A stretch of 64,000 nt of DNA from Nocardiopsis coralli (GTDB lineage Bacteria > Actinomycetota > Actinomycetes > Streptosporangiales > Streptosporangiaceae), in NCBI RefSeq assembly GCF_014892575.1, contig NZ_JADBGI010000006.1:219698-283697 (forward strand). Reading direction: 5' to 3'. The translations under genes and the position numbers were made by a program. The notes below the pieces were generated by a model, which had not been told where the DNA came from, ran no database searches, and was given only the letters and a program-made list of their open reading frames with translations. Position 1 is the first letter of the stretch; every line of letters begins with the position of its first letter. Positions 1 through 7,566 of this stretch are shown here, one piece after another.

Positions 1-165
1 CTGTACGCCGAGGTGCTCGTCGCCGCCGCCCGCACCGACCACCCCCTCGGTCCGGACGAGCTCGACCGGGTCCTCGGGGTGCGGCGCGACCGTCCGGATC
101 CGCCCTCCGACCGCCCCCGACACGGTTTTCCGCCCTTCAACCGTCTTTTCACGGAATCGGCCTGA
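1..165 (+). CDS. C-terminal end of a protein cut by the window edge
   Basis: Frame 1 is open from the first base to a TGA at 163-165 and reads LYAEVLVAAARTDHPLGPDELDRVLGV followed by an Arg/Pro-rich tail. Third-codon GC is very high in this frame, as in a real gene here. The LxxDELDRVLGV stretch looks like a short helical C-terminal domain, but I do not recognise the family. The next gene starts 108 bp downstream and probably has its own promoter. Confidence 0.5.
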   Translation: MYAEVLVAAARTDHPLGPDELDRVLGVRRDRPDPPSDRPRHGFPPFNRLFTESA

Positions 166-185
166 TCCGGCCACGGTCGGCCCGC

Positions 186-213
186 TTGTCCACACTCCGG
201 ACATGGGTATTGC
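186..213 (+). promoter_or_regulatory. Possible promoter of the gene at 274
   Basis: TTGTCC at 186-191 and TATTGC at 208-213 are separated by 16 bp, in the gap between the partial gene ending at 165 and the start at 274. The match to the sigma-70-type consensus is modest. Confidence 0.3.
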
Positions 214-273
214 CAACCCGGGGCCCCACAGCCCCGACCTGAACGGCTTTCACCCCCTGTCAGGAGTCGACCC

Positions 274-1014
274 ATGAACGCACGCTCCGACGAGCCGACC
301 ACCCGCACGGCCGGCCGGCCCGGCGGGCGCCCCCGGCACCGCGACACCGGAGAGCCAGACTCCGCCAAACGCTTCACCTTCACCGTCGCGGCCGTGGTGA
401 CCCTTCTGTTCCTGCTGGTCACCGCTGGTGGTCTGGGCTGGCTGCTGTCCCCGGGCGGCCCCGCGTCCGAGCTCACCTCGGGGGCGGAGGAGACCGGCGA
501 ACCCGACGGCACTTCCGCCGGGAACGAACCCAGCGACGACGCACCGGCCCCCGAGGGCACCGTCGCCGACCCGGGCAGCGGGCTGTCGTACGAGCTGCCG
601 GACGGGTGGGAGCGCCTGGGCGACGACGAGGTCCCGCAGGAGTACTCCTCCTACACGGTGCTCGGTTCGGTCGAGGACCCCGACGCCTTCATCGTGACCG
701 GGTCGCAGCGCTTCGACGGAACCGAGTCGCTGGAGGAGGCCGGCCTGCGCCTGGCCGCCGACACCGCGGGCACGTTCGTGACCGGCGGCGGGGTTCCCGA
801 GGTCGAACCCGCCACGGAGGACGGGGTCGACGACCGGCCGGCCTTCGGCGCCTCGGTCGGTTCCGGCGACGGCGACACCGAACCCTACGGCCGGTTCGTG
901 CTGGTCGAGATGGACGAGTCGCACGGCGCGTTCGTGCTGGGACTCAACACCGACGGCGGCTCCGAGGCCTCGGACGCGGTCGACGAGGCACTGGACTCGG
1001 TCGGCACGCTCTGA
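274..1014 (+). CDS. Single-pass membrane-anchored protein of unknown function
   Basis: This 246-residue protein has a basic, polar N-terminus (about 1-34), one hydrophobic segment (about 36-57, FTVAAVVTLLFLLVTAGGL), an acidic Ser/Gly/Pro linker, and a soluble domain from about residue 95. The topology suggests a short cytoplasmic tail and an exported domain. The exported part (SGLSYELPDGWERLGDDE onward) resembles the general layout of small actinobacterial surface proteins that begin with a 'YELPDGW' beta strand. I cannot assign a function. The ATG at 274 is preceded by CAGGAG at suitable spacing. The gene converges on the histidine kinase genes, leaving only 53 bp between them. Confidence 0.75.
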   Translation: MNARSDEPTTRTAGRPGGRPRHRDTGEPDSAKRFTFTVAAVVTLLFLLVTAGGLGWLLSPGGPASELTSGAEETGEPDGTSAGNEPSDDAPAPEGTVADPGSGLSYELPDGWERLGDDEVPQEYSSYTVLGSVEDPDAFIVTGSQRFDGTESLEEAGLRLAADTAGTFVTGGGVPEVEPATEDGVDDRPAFGASVGSGDGDTEPYGRFVLVEMDESHGAFVLGLNTDGGSEASDAVDEALDSVGTL

Positions 1015-1067
1015 CCGCGGGTCCGCGCCCCTGCCGCCCCCCGGATCCACCGGAGCACGCGCCCGCG

Positions 1068-2246
1068 TCAGCCGGGCACGACCGCCCGCAGCAGGAAACC
1101 CCCGTCCCGGGTGGGGGAGGCCGACAGGGTCCCCCCGCCCAGGGACACCCGTTCCCGCAGACCGGCCAGGCCGCTGCCCGACCCCTCCCCCGGGTCGGCG
1201 CCGGTGCGCGCCCGGTCGTTGGACACCTCCACGACGAGTGCGTCGGGGCCGACGGCGCTGTCGCGGGCCCGCGTGAACGTGATGCGGCACTCCGTCGCGT
1301 CGCTGTGGCGCAGCACGTTGGTCCCGGCCTCGCGCACCACCCACGCCGCGAGCACCGCCGCCTCGTGCGAGGGTTCGACCCCGTCCAGGCCGTCGATCCG
1401 CACCCGGACACCGTCGGCCGCGAGCACACCGCGCACGTTCTCGACCTCCTCGGCCAGGTCGACCTCGCGGTAGCCGCGCACCGCCGAGCGCACCTGGGAC
1501 AGCGATTCCCGGGCCAGCGCCCGCACCTCGGTGATCTCCACGGCGGCCCGGTCGGGGGCGCGCTCGGCCAGGCGGGAGGCGAGCTCGGACTTGGTGGCCA
1601 GCGCGGACAGGCTGTGCCCGAGCAGGTCGTGCATGTCCCGGGAGAACCGCAGGCGTTCCTCGGTGACGGCGAGCCGCGATCGGGCGTCCTCCCCGTACAC
1701 GGCGTCCTGCACGATCTCCCACAGCCACAGCACCGTGAGCCAGCCGGCCACGACCACGCCGCTGAAGAGCACCCCGCCCGTCCAGATCACGGCGAAGGCC
1801 GCGGGGTGGATCTCCACGGGTGAGGTGAGCTGTCCGGCCCAGGGCAGCACGAGCAGAACGGCGACCGCCGGAACGCTCTGCCGCACCGGGGCCACGAACA
1901 CGCACGTGCCGCCCCAGAGCGCCGCCATCGACAACGGCAGGGCCATCGACGGCGTCAGCACGGTCATCGCGATCAGGCAGCCGAGGGCGCCCCAGTACCA
2001 CCACGGGGAGGGATCCCTGCGGCCTTCCAACCTCCGCAGCGACAACGGCCAGAGCGCCACGGCCACGGGCAGCACCAGCAGCCACGCCACCACGGAACGC
2101 CAGGGCTCGGCCGAAGGGGCGGCGAAGACCTCCATGACGCCGACCAGCACGATCATGGACTGCAGGACGACGATCGACCACAGGGTCATGACCCAGATGG
2201 TGCGCAGGCGGGGGTCCATGGCGCCCGACTTCCCGGATCCCCTCAC
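1068..2246 (-). CDS. Sensor histidine kinase, DesK/LiaS type (second of a tandem pair)
   Basis: This is a membrane histidine kinase of about 392 residues. The N-terminal part holds several hydrophobic segments. It is followed by a HisKA_3 dimerisation box (SRDMHDLLGHSLSAL, phospho-acceptor His near residue 206) and a HATPase domain with an N-box (VREAGTNVLRHS) and a G-box (GSGLAGLRERV). The GTG at 2246 is chosen because it overlaps the upstream kinase stop (GTGA) and has GAGG seven bases before it; the ATG at 2219 is the alternative. Proteins of this type normally phosphorylate a NarL/LuxR-type regulator, yet no response regulator lies in this operon. The next gene downstream is on the other strand. 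It shares about half its motifs with the kinase upstream, consistent with an old duplication. Confidence 0.88.
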   Translation of the reverse strand: MRGSGKSGAMDPRLRTIWVMTLWSIVVLQSMIVLVGVMEVFAAPSAEPWRSVVAWLLVLPVAVALWPLSLRRLEGRRDPSPWWYWGALGCLIAMTVLTPSMALPLSMAALWGGTCVFVAPVRQSVPAVAVLLVLPWAGQLTSPVEIHPAAFAVIWTGGVLFSGVVVAGWLTVLWLWEIVQDAVYGEDARSRLAVTEERLRFSRDMHDLLGHSLSALATKSELASRLAERAPDRAAVEITEVRALARESLSQVRSAVRGYREVDLAEEVENVRGVLAADGVRVRIDGLDGVEPSHEAAVLAAWVVREAGTNVLRHSDATECRITFTRARDSAVGPDALVVEVSNDRARTGADPGEGSGSGLAGLRERVSLGGGTLSASPTRDGGFLLRAVVPG

Positions 2247-3484
2247 GGACGTGCCTCCTCGTTCCCCGCGGGGCGATCGGCCCCCTCGATCGACCAGGGC
2301 ACGGTCGCCCTCAGCAGGAACCCGCCGTCCGGCGTGGGCTCGGCGGTCAATCGGCCCCCGGTACCGGCGAGCCGTTCGGAGAGCCCGGTGAGCCCACTGC
2401 CGCCGTCGCGTGCACGCCCGCGCGCCCGGTCGTTGCCCACCTCCACGACGAGCGCGTCCCCCGTGTCGCCGCCGGCGCGGGTGAAGGTGATGCGGCACTC
2501 GGTCGCCTCGCTGTGGCGCAGGACGTTGGTGACGCCCTCGCGCACCACCCACGCGGCCGTGGCCGCGGTCCCCGTCGGCACACCGTTCTCCGGAACCCCG
2601 GAGACCTCGGTGCGGATGCCGTTGGCCGCCAGGGCCGTGCGCACCGCTTCGACCTCCGCGTGCAGATCGATCTCGCGGTATCCCCGCACGGCCGCCCGCA
2701 CCTGCGACAAAGACCGGCGGGCGAGCCCCTGGACCTCGGTCATCTCCTCGGCCGCACGGGCGGGATCGCGTTCCAGAACCCGTTCGGCCAGTTCGGACTT
2801 GACCACGAGCGCGGACAGGCTGTGCCCGAGCAGGTCGTGCATGTCCCGGGAGAACCGCAGGCGCTCCTCCGAGACCGCCAGGCGGGCGCGGGCGCGCTGT
2901 TCGAGCAGGGCTTCGTTGGTGACGTCCCACAGCCGCACGTAGATGAGCACGGCGCCGGCCATGAACAGCGACCACAGCACGAGCACGACCCACAGGACCA
3001 CGACGCCCGCCAGGGGCACGTCCAGCTCGACGGCCTGCACCGTCAGCGCCGCGAACAGGGCGACGGCGCCGGCGAGCAGCCACCATCCCCACGACCGGGG
3101 CCCGAGGAAGACGGTGACGCCCACCCAGCCGCCCAGGAGCAGCATCCCGAAGATCGGGGTGAGCGCCCCGAGCGCCACCGCGGCCGCAAGGGCCGACGCG
3201 CCCCAGTACGCCCAGGGCGAGACCCGGCGCGGCTGCCCGAGCCGCACCCGGCCGAAGAGCATCCACAGCAGCAGGAACGAGGCGAGCAGGGCGGCCGCCA
3301 GGTACAGCAGGCCGAGGCCGCGGCGTTCGGCCGGCCCCATCAGCAGGTCCACGACGGCCGACATGACCAACGGCAGGACCAGCACGCTCGAGGAGACCAC
3401 GATGACGACCCGCACGAAGCGGAGCTTGCGGTCCTTGCGGCGTTCGGTCACGACCCCGGCGAGGTCGCGTCGGTCCTGTGCCAC
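2243..3484 (-). CDS. Sensor histidine kinase, DesK/LiaS type (first of a tandem pair)
   Basis: This is a 413-residue histidine kinase. Roughly six hydrophobic segments fill the first 190 residues with no obvious extracellular sensor loop, as in intramembrane-sensing kinases. HisKA_3 follows (RLRFSRDMHDLLGHSLSAL, His near 216), then a HATPase_c domain (VREGVTNVLRHSEATECR; GGSGLTGLSERL). The start is a GTG with GGGGGA seven bases upstream. It lies 43 bp downstream of the ABC permease gene, so the order ATPase-permease-kinase-kinase looks like one transcript. By analogy with Lia/Bce-like loci, the kinases probably sense a membrane-active compound that the exporter handles, but this is inference. 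Confidence 0.88.
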   Translation of the reverse strand: MAQDRRDLAGVVTERRKDRKLRFVRVVIVVSSSVLVLPLVMSAVVDLLMGPAERRGLGLLYLAAALLASFLLLWMLFGRVRLGQPRRVSPWAYWGASALAAAVALGALTPIFGMLLLGGWVGVTVFLGPRSWGWWLLAGAVALFAALTVQAVELDVPLAGVVVLWVVLVLWSLFMAGAVLIYVRLWDVTNEALLEQRARARLAVSEERLRFSRDMHDLLGHSLSALVVKSELAERVLERDPARAAEEMTEVQGLARRSLSQVRAAVRGYREIDLHAEVEAVRTALAANGIRTEVSGVPENGVPTGTAATAAWVVREGVTNVLRHSEATECRITFTRAGGDTGDALVVEVGNDRARGRARDGGSGLTGLSERLAGTGGRLTAEPTPDGGFLLRATVPWSIEGADRPAGNEEARP

Positions 3485-3527
3485 CGTGTCGTCCCCCGTT
3501 CCCGTTGTGCCGCTCGTGCCGCCGGGT

Positions 3528-4382
3528 TCACCCCTGTCGGGGGTCCCACCGGAAGTAGCGTGCCACGATCAGTCCCAGCACGGCGATCCAACCCCCGAGG
3601 ACGGCCAGGGACGGCAGGGCCGCGGTCCACAGGCCCAGGACGCCGACCTCCTGGGCCCCCTCGAACCCGCCGAAGACGTCGTGGCCCGTGTAGGCGGCCT
3701 GGACGAGCTCGCCCGCGGGCATCGACGGAAGCAGGCCCACGACGGTGCGGGCGGTCTCGGGCAGGAACTCCAGGGGCATGATGCCGCCGCTGGTGAACAG
3801 CAGGATCATCATCGGCACCATCGAGGCCATCTGCGCCATCTCGGCGTTGCGCACGAGCGGGGTGACGGCCAGCCCCAGCAGCGAGAAGACGATGCTGCCG
3901 AGCAGGACCGAGGTGAACAGCATGACCGGGTCGCGCGGGAGCGCGCCTTCGGGCATGGCCAGGATCAGGCCGGCGATGAACACGGTCAGAAACAGGGAGA
4001 AGACGAAGACGACCCCGATGACGCCGCCGAAGATCGCCGTCGGCGGCACCCCGCTGACCCGCAGCCGCTTGAGGGCCAGGGACTCGCGGCGGGCGGTGAA
4101 GACGTTCGAGGCGTGGCCGACGCCGAAGATGAGGCTGATGACGCCGATCATCCCGAACATCGTCATCTCACCCAGGCCGAAGCCGCCCACGACGGGGTCC
4201 GGGGGCAGCTGCATCGACGTGAACAGGAAGAACAGCGGGAGCAGCGCGTAGATCCACGCGGTCTTGTACCGCGCGAAGAGGGTGATCTCGGTGCGTGTGA
4301 GACGCAGGGTCTGCTTGACGGGGCTCACGCGGGGCCGGGGCTGCGGCCGGGTCGGCGCCTCGGGTGCGGTGGTGGTGGACAT
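3528..4382 (-). CDS. ABC-2 type transporter permease
   Basis: This 284-residue polytopic protein has about six transmembrane helices in the ABC-2 arrangement. An N-terminal cytoplasmic stretch with TEITLFARYKTAW precedes the first helix, and a conserved amphipathic region (ESLALKRLRVSGVPPTAIFGG) precedes the central helices. It pairs with the ATPase encoded 45 bp upstream to form an exporter of drugs or lipids. AGGAG lies five bases before the ATG. The N-terminal 25 residues are Pro/Arg-rich and probably cytoplasmic. Family members are multidrug or linearmycin-type exporters; the substrate here is unknown. Confidence 0.88.
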   Translation of the reverse strand: MSTTTAPEAPTRPQPRPRVSPVKQTLRLTRTEITLFARYKTAWIYALLPLFFLFTSMQLPPDPVVGGFGLGEMTMFGMIGVISLIFGVGHASNVFTARRESLALKRLRVSGVPPTAIFGGVIGVVFVFSLFLTVFIAGLILAMPEGALPRDPVMLFTSVLLGSIVFSLLGLAVTPLVRNAEMAQMASMVPMMILLFTSGGIMPLEFLPETARTVVGLLPSMPAGELVQAAYTGHDVFGGFEGAQEVGVLGLWTAALPSLAVLGGWIAVLGLIVARYFRWDPRQG

Positions 4383-4427
4383 GGTGGCTCCTGTGGGTGC
4401 GGTGGTGCGGGGGCGGGACGCGGGCGC

Positions 4428-5426
4428 TCAGCCGCTGACGAGGTCGGCGGCGCCGTCGGCGACCTGGAGGAAGACGTCCTCCAGGGAGGCGCCGCGCACC
4501 TGGAGGTTGCGCAGGACCGTGCCCTGCCCCTCCGCCCAGGCCAGGAGCGCCGCGACGGCGTGGTGGGCGCGCTCGTCGACGCTCCCGGCCTTCACGGTGT
4601 AGGTGGCGCGCAGCTGTCCGCCGCCGTTCTCGACCTCGAGCTCGGCTCCGTCGAGGCGCGGCAGGTCGGAGGTGGGCACGTCGGCGGGCAGAGTGAACCC
4701 GACCCGGTCGCCCCACCCGGACAGGACCTCCTGGAGGGAGCCCTCGACCCCGACGCGGCCGCGGTGCATGATCGCGAGCCGGTCGGCCAGGCGCTCGGCC
4801 TCCTCGAGGTAGTGGGTGGTCAGCAGGATCGCGGTGCCCTCGTCCTTGAGCCGCTGGATGATGCGCCAGGTGTCGATGCGGCCCTCGGCGTCCATGCCGG
4901 TGGTGGGCTCGTCCAGGTACAGGACCTCGGGGCGGGTCAGCAGCGCGAGCCCGAGGTCGAGGCGGCGCTTCTGGCCACCGGAGAGCTGTCGGACGTGGGT
5001 GCGGGTCTTCTCGGTGAGCCCGACCAGCTCGAGGGCCTCCTCGGCGGTGCGGGGCGTGGACGCCAGGTCGCGGGCGAGGGCGACGGTCTCCTGGACGGTG
5101 AGGTCCTCCATGAGGCCGCTGCCCTGGAGGACGGCGTTGACCCGCTCGCGCACGCCGGGCGGGTTGCCGTAGGGGTCCTGCCCGAAGACCCGGACCGTGC
5201 CCGAGCTGGGCCGGCGGAACCCTTCGAGGGTCTCGATGGTGGTGGTCTTGCCGGCGCCGTTGGTGCCGAGGAGGCCGAAGAGCTCACCGGGGCGGATCTC
5301 GAAGGAGACGCCCTTGACCGCCTCGAAGTCGCCGTACTTCTGGTGCAGGTCGCGCACGCTCACCGCCGCCTCGGTGGCGGCGGCCCGGGGCTCCTGGGTG
5401 TCCGGAACGGGGTTCGTCGTCGTCAT
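4428..5426 (-). CDS. ABC transporter ATP-binding protein (drug-export type)
   Basis: This 332-residue ATPase has all the ABC motifs: Walker A GTNGAGKT, signature LSGGQKRR, Walker B VLYLDEPTTGMD, and a switch His in LLTTHYLEEAERLA. The extra C-terminal region (about 230-332) matches the extension usual in DrrA/CcmA-like exporter ATPases. It is the first gene of the exporter-kinase unit. Upstream lie two operator-like palindromes and then the TetR gene on the same strand. Regulation by that TetR protein or by the kinases' missing partner regulator is possible. Confidence 0.9.
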   Translation of the reverse strand: MTTTNPVPDTQEPRAAATEAAVSVRDLHQKYGDFEAVKGVSFEIRPGELFGLLGTNGAGKTTTIETLEGFRRPSSGTVRVFGQDPYGNPPGVRERVNAVLQGSGLMEDLTVQETVALARDLASTPRTAEEALELVGLTEKTRTHVRQLSGGQKRRLDLGLALLTRPEVLYLDEPTTGMDAEGRIDTWRIIQRLKDEGTAILLTTHYLEEAERLADRLAIMHRGRVGVEGSLQEVLSGWGDRVGFTLPADVPTSDLPRLDGAELEVENGGGQLRATYTVKAGSVDERAHHAVAALLAWAEGQGTVLRNLQVRGASLEDVFLQVADGAADLVSG

Positions 5427-5462
5427 GCCCTCAAGCTTCGCCGAGCGCCGCCCGCGCCGGTA

Positions 5463-5522
5463 GACACCGGTGTCACCGGCCCGCCGTGGTTTTCACCCGG
5501 TGCACCCCATGACAGATGTCAT
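5463..5522. promoter_or_regulatory. Two perfect palindromes upstream of the ABC exporter operon
   Basis: GACACCGGTGTC (5463-5474) is a perfect 12-bp palindrome about 37 bp ahead of the ATPase start at 5426. ATGACA-GA-TGTCAT (5509-5522) is a second perfect inverted repeat just after the TetR stop. Their place between the regulator gene and the exporter start fits operators for a TetR dimer or a response regulator. The palindromes are seen directly; the regulatory role is inferred. Confidence 0.45.
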
Positions 5523-5536
5523 CGCCACCGGTCGGC

Positions 5537-6166
5537 TCACCCGTTGCCTGGTGCCGGGCGCCCGGTGACGGCGGCGACCGCCGCGTCCACGGCGGCCCGG
5601 CCGTCCTGTTCAGGGGTGTCGGGTGTCTGGCGAGCGACCCGCAGCCAGATCCCGTCGAGGAGGACGAGGACGAGCTCCACGGCCTGCTCCGGTTCCAGGC
5701 CGGGCGCGAGCTCCCCCTGTTCTGCGGCGTAGGCGACGGCCTTGCGCAAGGCGGCGCGCGACTGTTCGTCGTACTCGGCCAGGACGCGCGCGAAGTCCTC
5801 CGACACGGCGGCGCCGGCGTAGAAGGCGGCCCACACCCGGGCCTGGGCGAGCCGTTCCTCGTCGGTGGGGAGCAGGTCCACGAGCACGGCGCGCAGGCCC
5901 TCGGCGAAGGTGAGCAGCCCGGGACCGATACGGATGCGTGAGAAGCGTTCGGTGACCGCGTCGAGGCTGTCGCGGAGCGCGAAGAGCAGCAGGTCGTCCT
6001 TGGTGGCGAAGTCCCGCTGCACGGCGCCCGCGGAGATCCCGGCCTCAGCGGCGACGGTACGCACACTCACGCCCTCCAGCCCTTGTCGGGCGGCGATCCT
6101 GCGGAGCGCGCCGGCGACCTTCCGGCGGCGTTCGTCCTTGTCGACGTACTTGGGCACGGCCGTCAT
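5537..6166 (-). CDS. TetR family transcriptional regulator
   Basis: This is a 209-residue protein with an N-terminal TetR helix-turn-helix (about 14-60: VAGALRRIAARQGLEGVSVR, then AAEAGISAGAVQRDFATKDDLL) and an all-helical ligand-binding domain. The N-terminus MTAVPKYVDKDERRR is typical of the family, so ATG 6166 is taken as the start even though the ribosome site is weak; an in-frame ATG at about 6193 is possible but would start inside the operator. It is divergent from the hydrolase gene at 6230, and the 63-bp gap holds two abutting palindromes, so it probably represses both that gene and itself. Confidence 0.9.
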   Translation of the reverse strand: MTAVPKYVDKDERRRKVAGALRRIAARQGLEGVSVRTVAAEAGISAGAVQRDFATKDDLLLFALRDSLDAVTERFSRIRIGPGLLTFAEGLRAVLVDLLPTDEERLAQARVWAAFYAGAAVSEDFARVLAEYDEQSRAALRKAVAYAAEQGELAPGLEPEQAVELVLVLLDGIWLRVARQTPDTPEQDGRAAVDAAVAAVTGRPAPGNG

Positions 6167-6186
6167 TCTGGCACACGCACCCTTGA

Positions 6187-6214
6187 GATACATTTGTATC
6201 GATACGCCTGTATC
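6187..6214. promoter_or_regulatory. Tandem TetR-type operators between divergent genes
   Basis: GATACA-TT-TGTATC (6187-6200) is a perfect inverted repeat and abuts GATAC-GCCT-GTATC (6201-6214). Read across the join, TGTATC-GATACG (6195-6206) forms a third overlapping palindrome. All lie between the TetR start (6166) and the hydrolase ATG (6230), overlapping the expected promoters; TTGAGA at 6184 could be a -35 element. Confidence 0.72.
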
Positions 6215-6229
6215 AGCGAGGAGGGGCCC

Positions 6230-7414
6230 ATGCCCACTGCAGGAACCGTCGCCCGCCGCACAGCACTCGCCCTCGCCGGCCTCACCGCACTGGCGGGGAT
6301 CGCCGCCGTCGCCCTCGTACTCATGCCGCCGCCCACCTGGGAAGCCTGGCAGTACGCGCTCCTGGCCCTCGAGTTCTCCCTGTTCGCAGCCCTCGTGGCC
6401 GCCTTCGGCGCTGCGCTCGCGCTCGCCGCCCGACCGGGGAACACCCGACTGCGCGCCGTCCTGGTGTCGGCCAACGCGCTCGTCCTGGCCGCCGCGCTCG
6501 TGCCCTCCGCCGCCCTCTGGAGCACCGCCCGCGACCTCGGCGCCGACCTCTCGCTCTCCGACCACACCGCCGGCCTCAGCACCGTCGCCGACCGCGAGCC
6601 GACCACCCTCACCTACGCGACGGTCGATGGCACCGCACTGGAGCTGGACGTGTGGGAACCCGCAGAACCCTCCGCAGAGCCCCTCCCGGTCGTCGTCAAC
6701 GTGCACGGCGGCGCCGACGACCTCTCCCAGAGCCTGCTCCCCCGCTGGGACACCTGGCTGGCCGACGAGGGCCACGTCGTGGTCGAGGCCGACTACCGCT
6801 TCTTCCCCGAGGGCGAGTGGTCCGCCCCCGTCTCGGACGTGCGGTGCGCCCTCGGCTGGGTGCGCGACCACATCGCGGAGTACGGCGGCGACCCCGAGCG
6901 CATCGCCCTGACCGGACAGTCCGCCGGCGGTTTCCTCGCCCTGCTCGCCGCCTGGGCACCGGCCGAGGACATCCCGCCCTCGTGCCCGGCGCCGGAGGTG
7001 GATCCGGACGCCGTCATCGCCTGGTACACCGCATCCATCGGCACCGTGGACGCCCCGCCCTCCCCCTGGCGCCTGCGTCACTCACCCCTGGGCGGCGAGC
7101 TCGCCGCCACGAACGAACACATGATGGGCGGAACCGTCGACGAAGTACCCGAGGAGTACACGGCCTCCTCCCCCGTCGAGCACGTGCGCCCCGGTCTCCC
7201 TCCGGCACTGCTGCTCACCGCGGGCCACGACCTGTTCCTGGACCCCGAGGACAACCGTCGCCTGGCCGCGCGGCTCTCCGGCGCGGGCGTCGCCCACCGT
7301 CACGTCGAACTCCCCTGGACCGAGCACATGTACGACCTCAACTGGGGCGGGTTCGCCTCCCAGATCACCCGCCACGAGATCGGCGCCTTCCTCACCGAGC
7401 ACCTGCATCCCTGA
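6230..7414 (+). CDS. Membrane-anchored alpha/beta hydrolase (esterase/lipase, HSL-like)
   Basis: This 394-residue protein has three N-terminal transmembrane helices (about 10-28, 38-60, 72-95) and then an alpha/beta-hydrolase domain. Visible catalytic features are the oxyanion motif NVHGGADD, the nucleophile elbow GQSAGG, the acid in AGHDLFLDPEDN, and the His in TEHMYDL. This is the arrangement of carboxylesterases of the hormone-sensitive-lipase group, with the catalytic domain probably outside the membrane. The ATG at 6230 has GAGGAGGGG just upstream. The gene is divergent from the TetR gene across tandem operators, so it is probably induced by the TetR ligand, perhaps its own substrate. 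The substrate is unknown. Confidence 0.85.
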   Translation: MPTAGTVARRTALALAGLTALAGIAAVALVLMPPPTWEAWQYALLALEFSLFAALVAAFGAALALAARPGNTRLRAVLVSANALVLAAALVPSAALWSTARDLGADLSLSDHTAGLSTVADREPTTLTYATVDGTALELDVWEPAEPSAEPLPVVVNVHGGADDLSQSLLPRWDTWLADEGHVVVEADYRFFPEGEWSAPVSDVRCALGWVRDHIAEYGGDPERIALTGQSAGGFLALLAAWAPAEDIPPSCPAPEVDPDAVIAWYTASIGTVDAPPSPWRLRHSPLGGELAATNEHMMGGTVDEVPEEYTASSPVEHVRPGLPPALLLTAGHDLFLDPEDNRRLAARLSGAGVAHRHVELPWTEHMYDLNWGGFASQITRHEIGAFLTEHLHP

Positions 7415-7471
7415 CGCTCAGCGCGCAACGGCCCGGCACGGAAGCGCCGCTGAAGTACCCGGGACGGAAAA

Positions 7472-7514
7472 GAGGGGCCGGGCACCGACGGGAAACATCG
7501 GTGCCCGGCCCCTC
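7472..7514. terminator. Bidirectional terminator hairpin
   Basis: A perfect 17-bp stem (7472-7488 with 7498-7514, 9-nt loop) sits between the convergent hydrolase and Fe-S oxidoreductase genes. It has no long T-run, as is common in high-GC actinomycetes. Confidence 0.8.
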
Positions 7515-7566
7515 GCGGGTGCCTGCGGCTCACGCGGCCGTGCGGGCGGCCGTGCGAGCGCGTGCG

